Below are positions 7,251-7,280 of a stretch of DNA of 7,280 bases, piece after piece (the first letter of the stretch is position 1; the number at the start of each line of letters is the position of its first letter). This DNA comes from an uncultured Alphaproteobacteria bacterium (GTDB lineage Bacteria > Pseudomonadota > Alphaproteobacteria > Rs-D84), in NCBI GenBank assembly GCA_946185785.1, contig CAMHKP010000019.1:1-7280 (forward strand). Reading direction: 5' to 3'. The notes below the pieces were generated by a model. It made no database searches. It saw only the letters and a program-made list of their open reading frames with translations, and was not told the origin of the DNA. Position numbers and translations under genes: made by a program.

Positions 7251-7280
7251 GTTTGTCTTCTTTACTTAAAGAGCGGGGTT

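Noticed and set aside
7251..7280. Tail of rimP upstream of nusA
   Set aside because: rimP is the usual neighbour, and stops at 7268-7266 and 7264-7262 would suit a gene end, but only four or five codons are visible in either frame, too few to identify it.

Overview
The window is a compact, moderately AT-rich bacterial segment holding five protein genes and almost no spare DNA. It most resembles an alphaproteobacterium, possibly one of the AT-rich, host-associated or metagenome-known lineages. The clues are the alphaproteobacterial style of the IF2 N-terminus (an opening strand segment, an Ala/Arg/Glu-rich helix, a basic stretch, then the IF2_N domain), nusA followed directly by infB, and a VirD4-type coupling protein. 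The phylum-level call is fairly safe; anything finer is inference. UGA acts as a normal stop, since it ends rsmE.

Layout. (1) Positions 1-998, minus strand: rsmE (16S rRNA m3U methyltransferase) followed by an RluB/RsuA-type pseudouridine synthase that runs off the left edge. The two overlap by 4 bp (ATGA) and look co-translated. (2) Positions 999-1044: a 46-bp divergent intergenic region with a good extended -10 box facing right. (3) Positions 1045-3246, plus strand: a 733-residue VirD4/TraG-family type IV coupling ATPase, alone, with no virB, relaxase or mobilisation genes in view. (4) Positions 3245-3274: a perfect 30-bp palindrome that serves as a shared terminator for two convergent genes. 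(5) Positions 3292-7236, minus strand: nusA then infB (transcription factor NusA and initiation factor IF2) with a 36-bp gap and no ylxR between them. Both carry clear Shine-Dalgarno sequences. The 44 bases right of nusA hold its ribosome binding site and probably the end of an upstream gene that cannot be identified.

How it fits together. Four of the five genes belong to gene-expression housekeeping: rRNA modification (rsmE, rluB-like), transcription elongation/termination (nusA) and translation initiation (infB). The coupling protein sits between these two blocks with its own promoter and terminator, so it appears to be a monocistronic gene for a type IV secretion or DNA-transfer system whose other parts would be elsewhere. 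No stretch over 300 bases lacks a gene. I see no RNA genes, CRISPR arrays, insertion sequences, attachment sites or origins. The most unusual items are the isolated, enlarged coupling protein, its apparently leaderless promoter arrangement, and a small hairpin holding the infB ribosome binding site.
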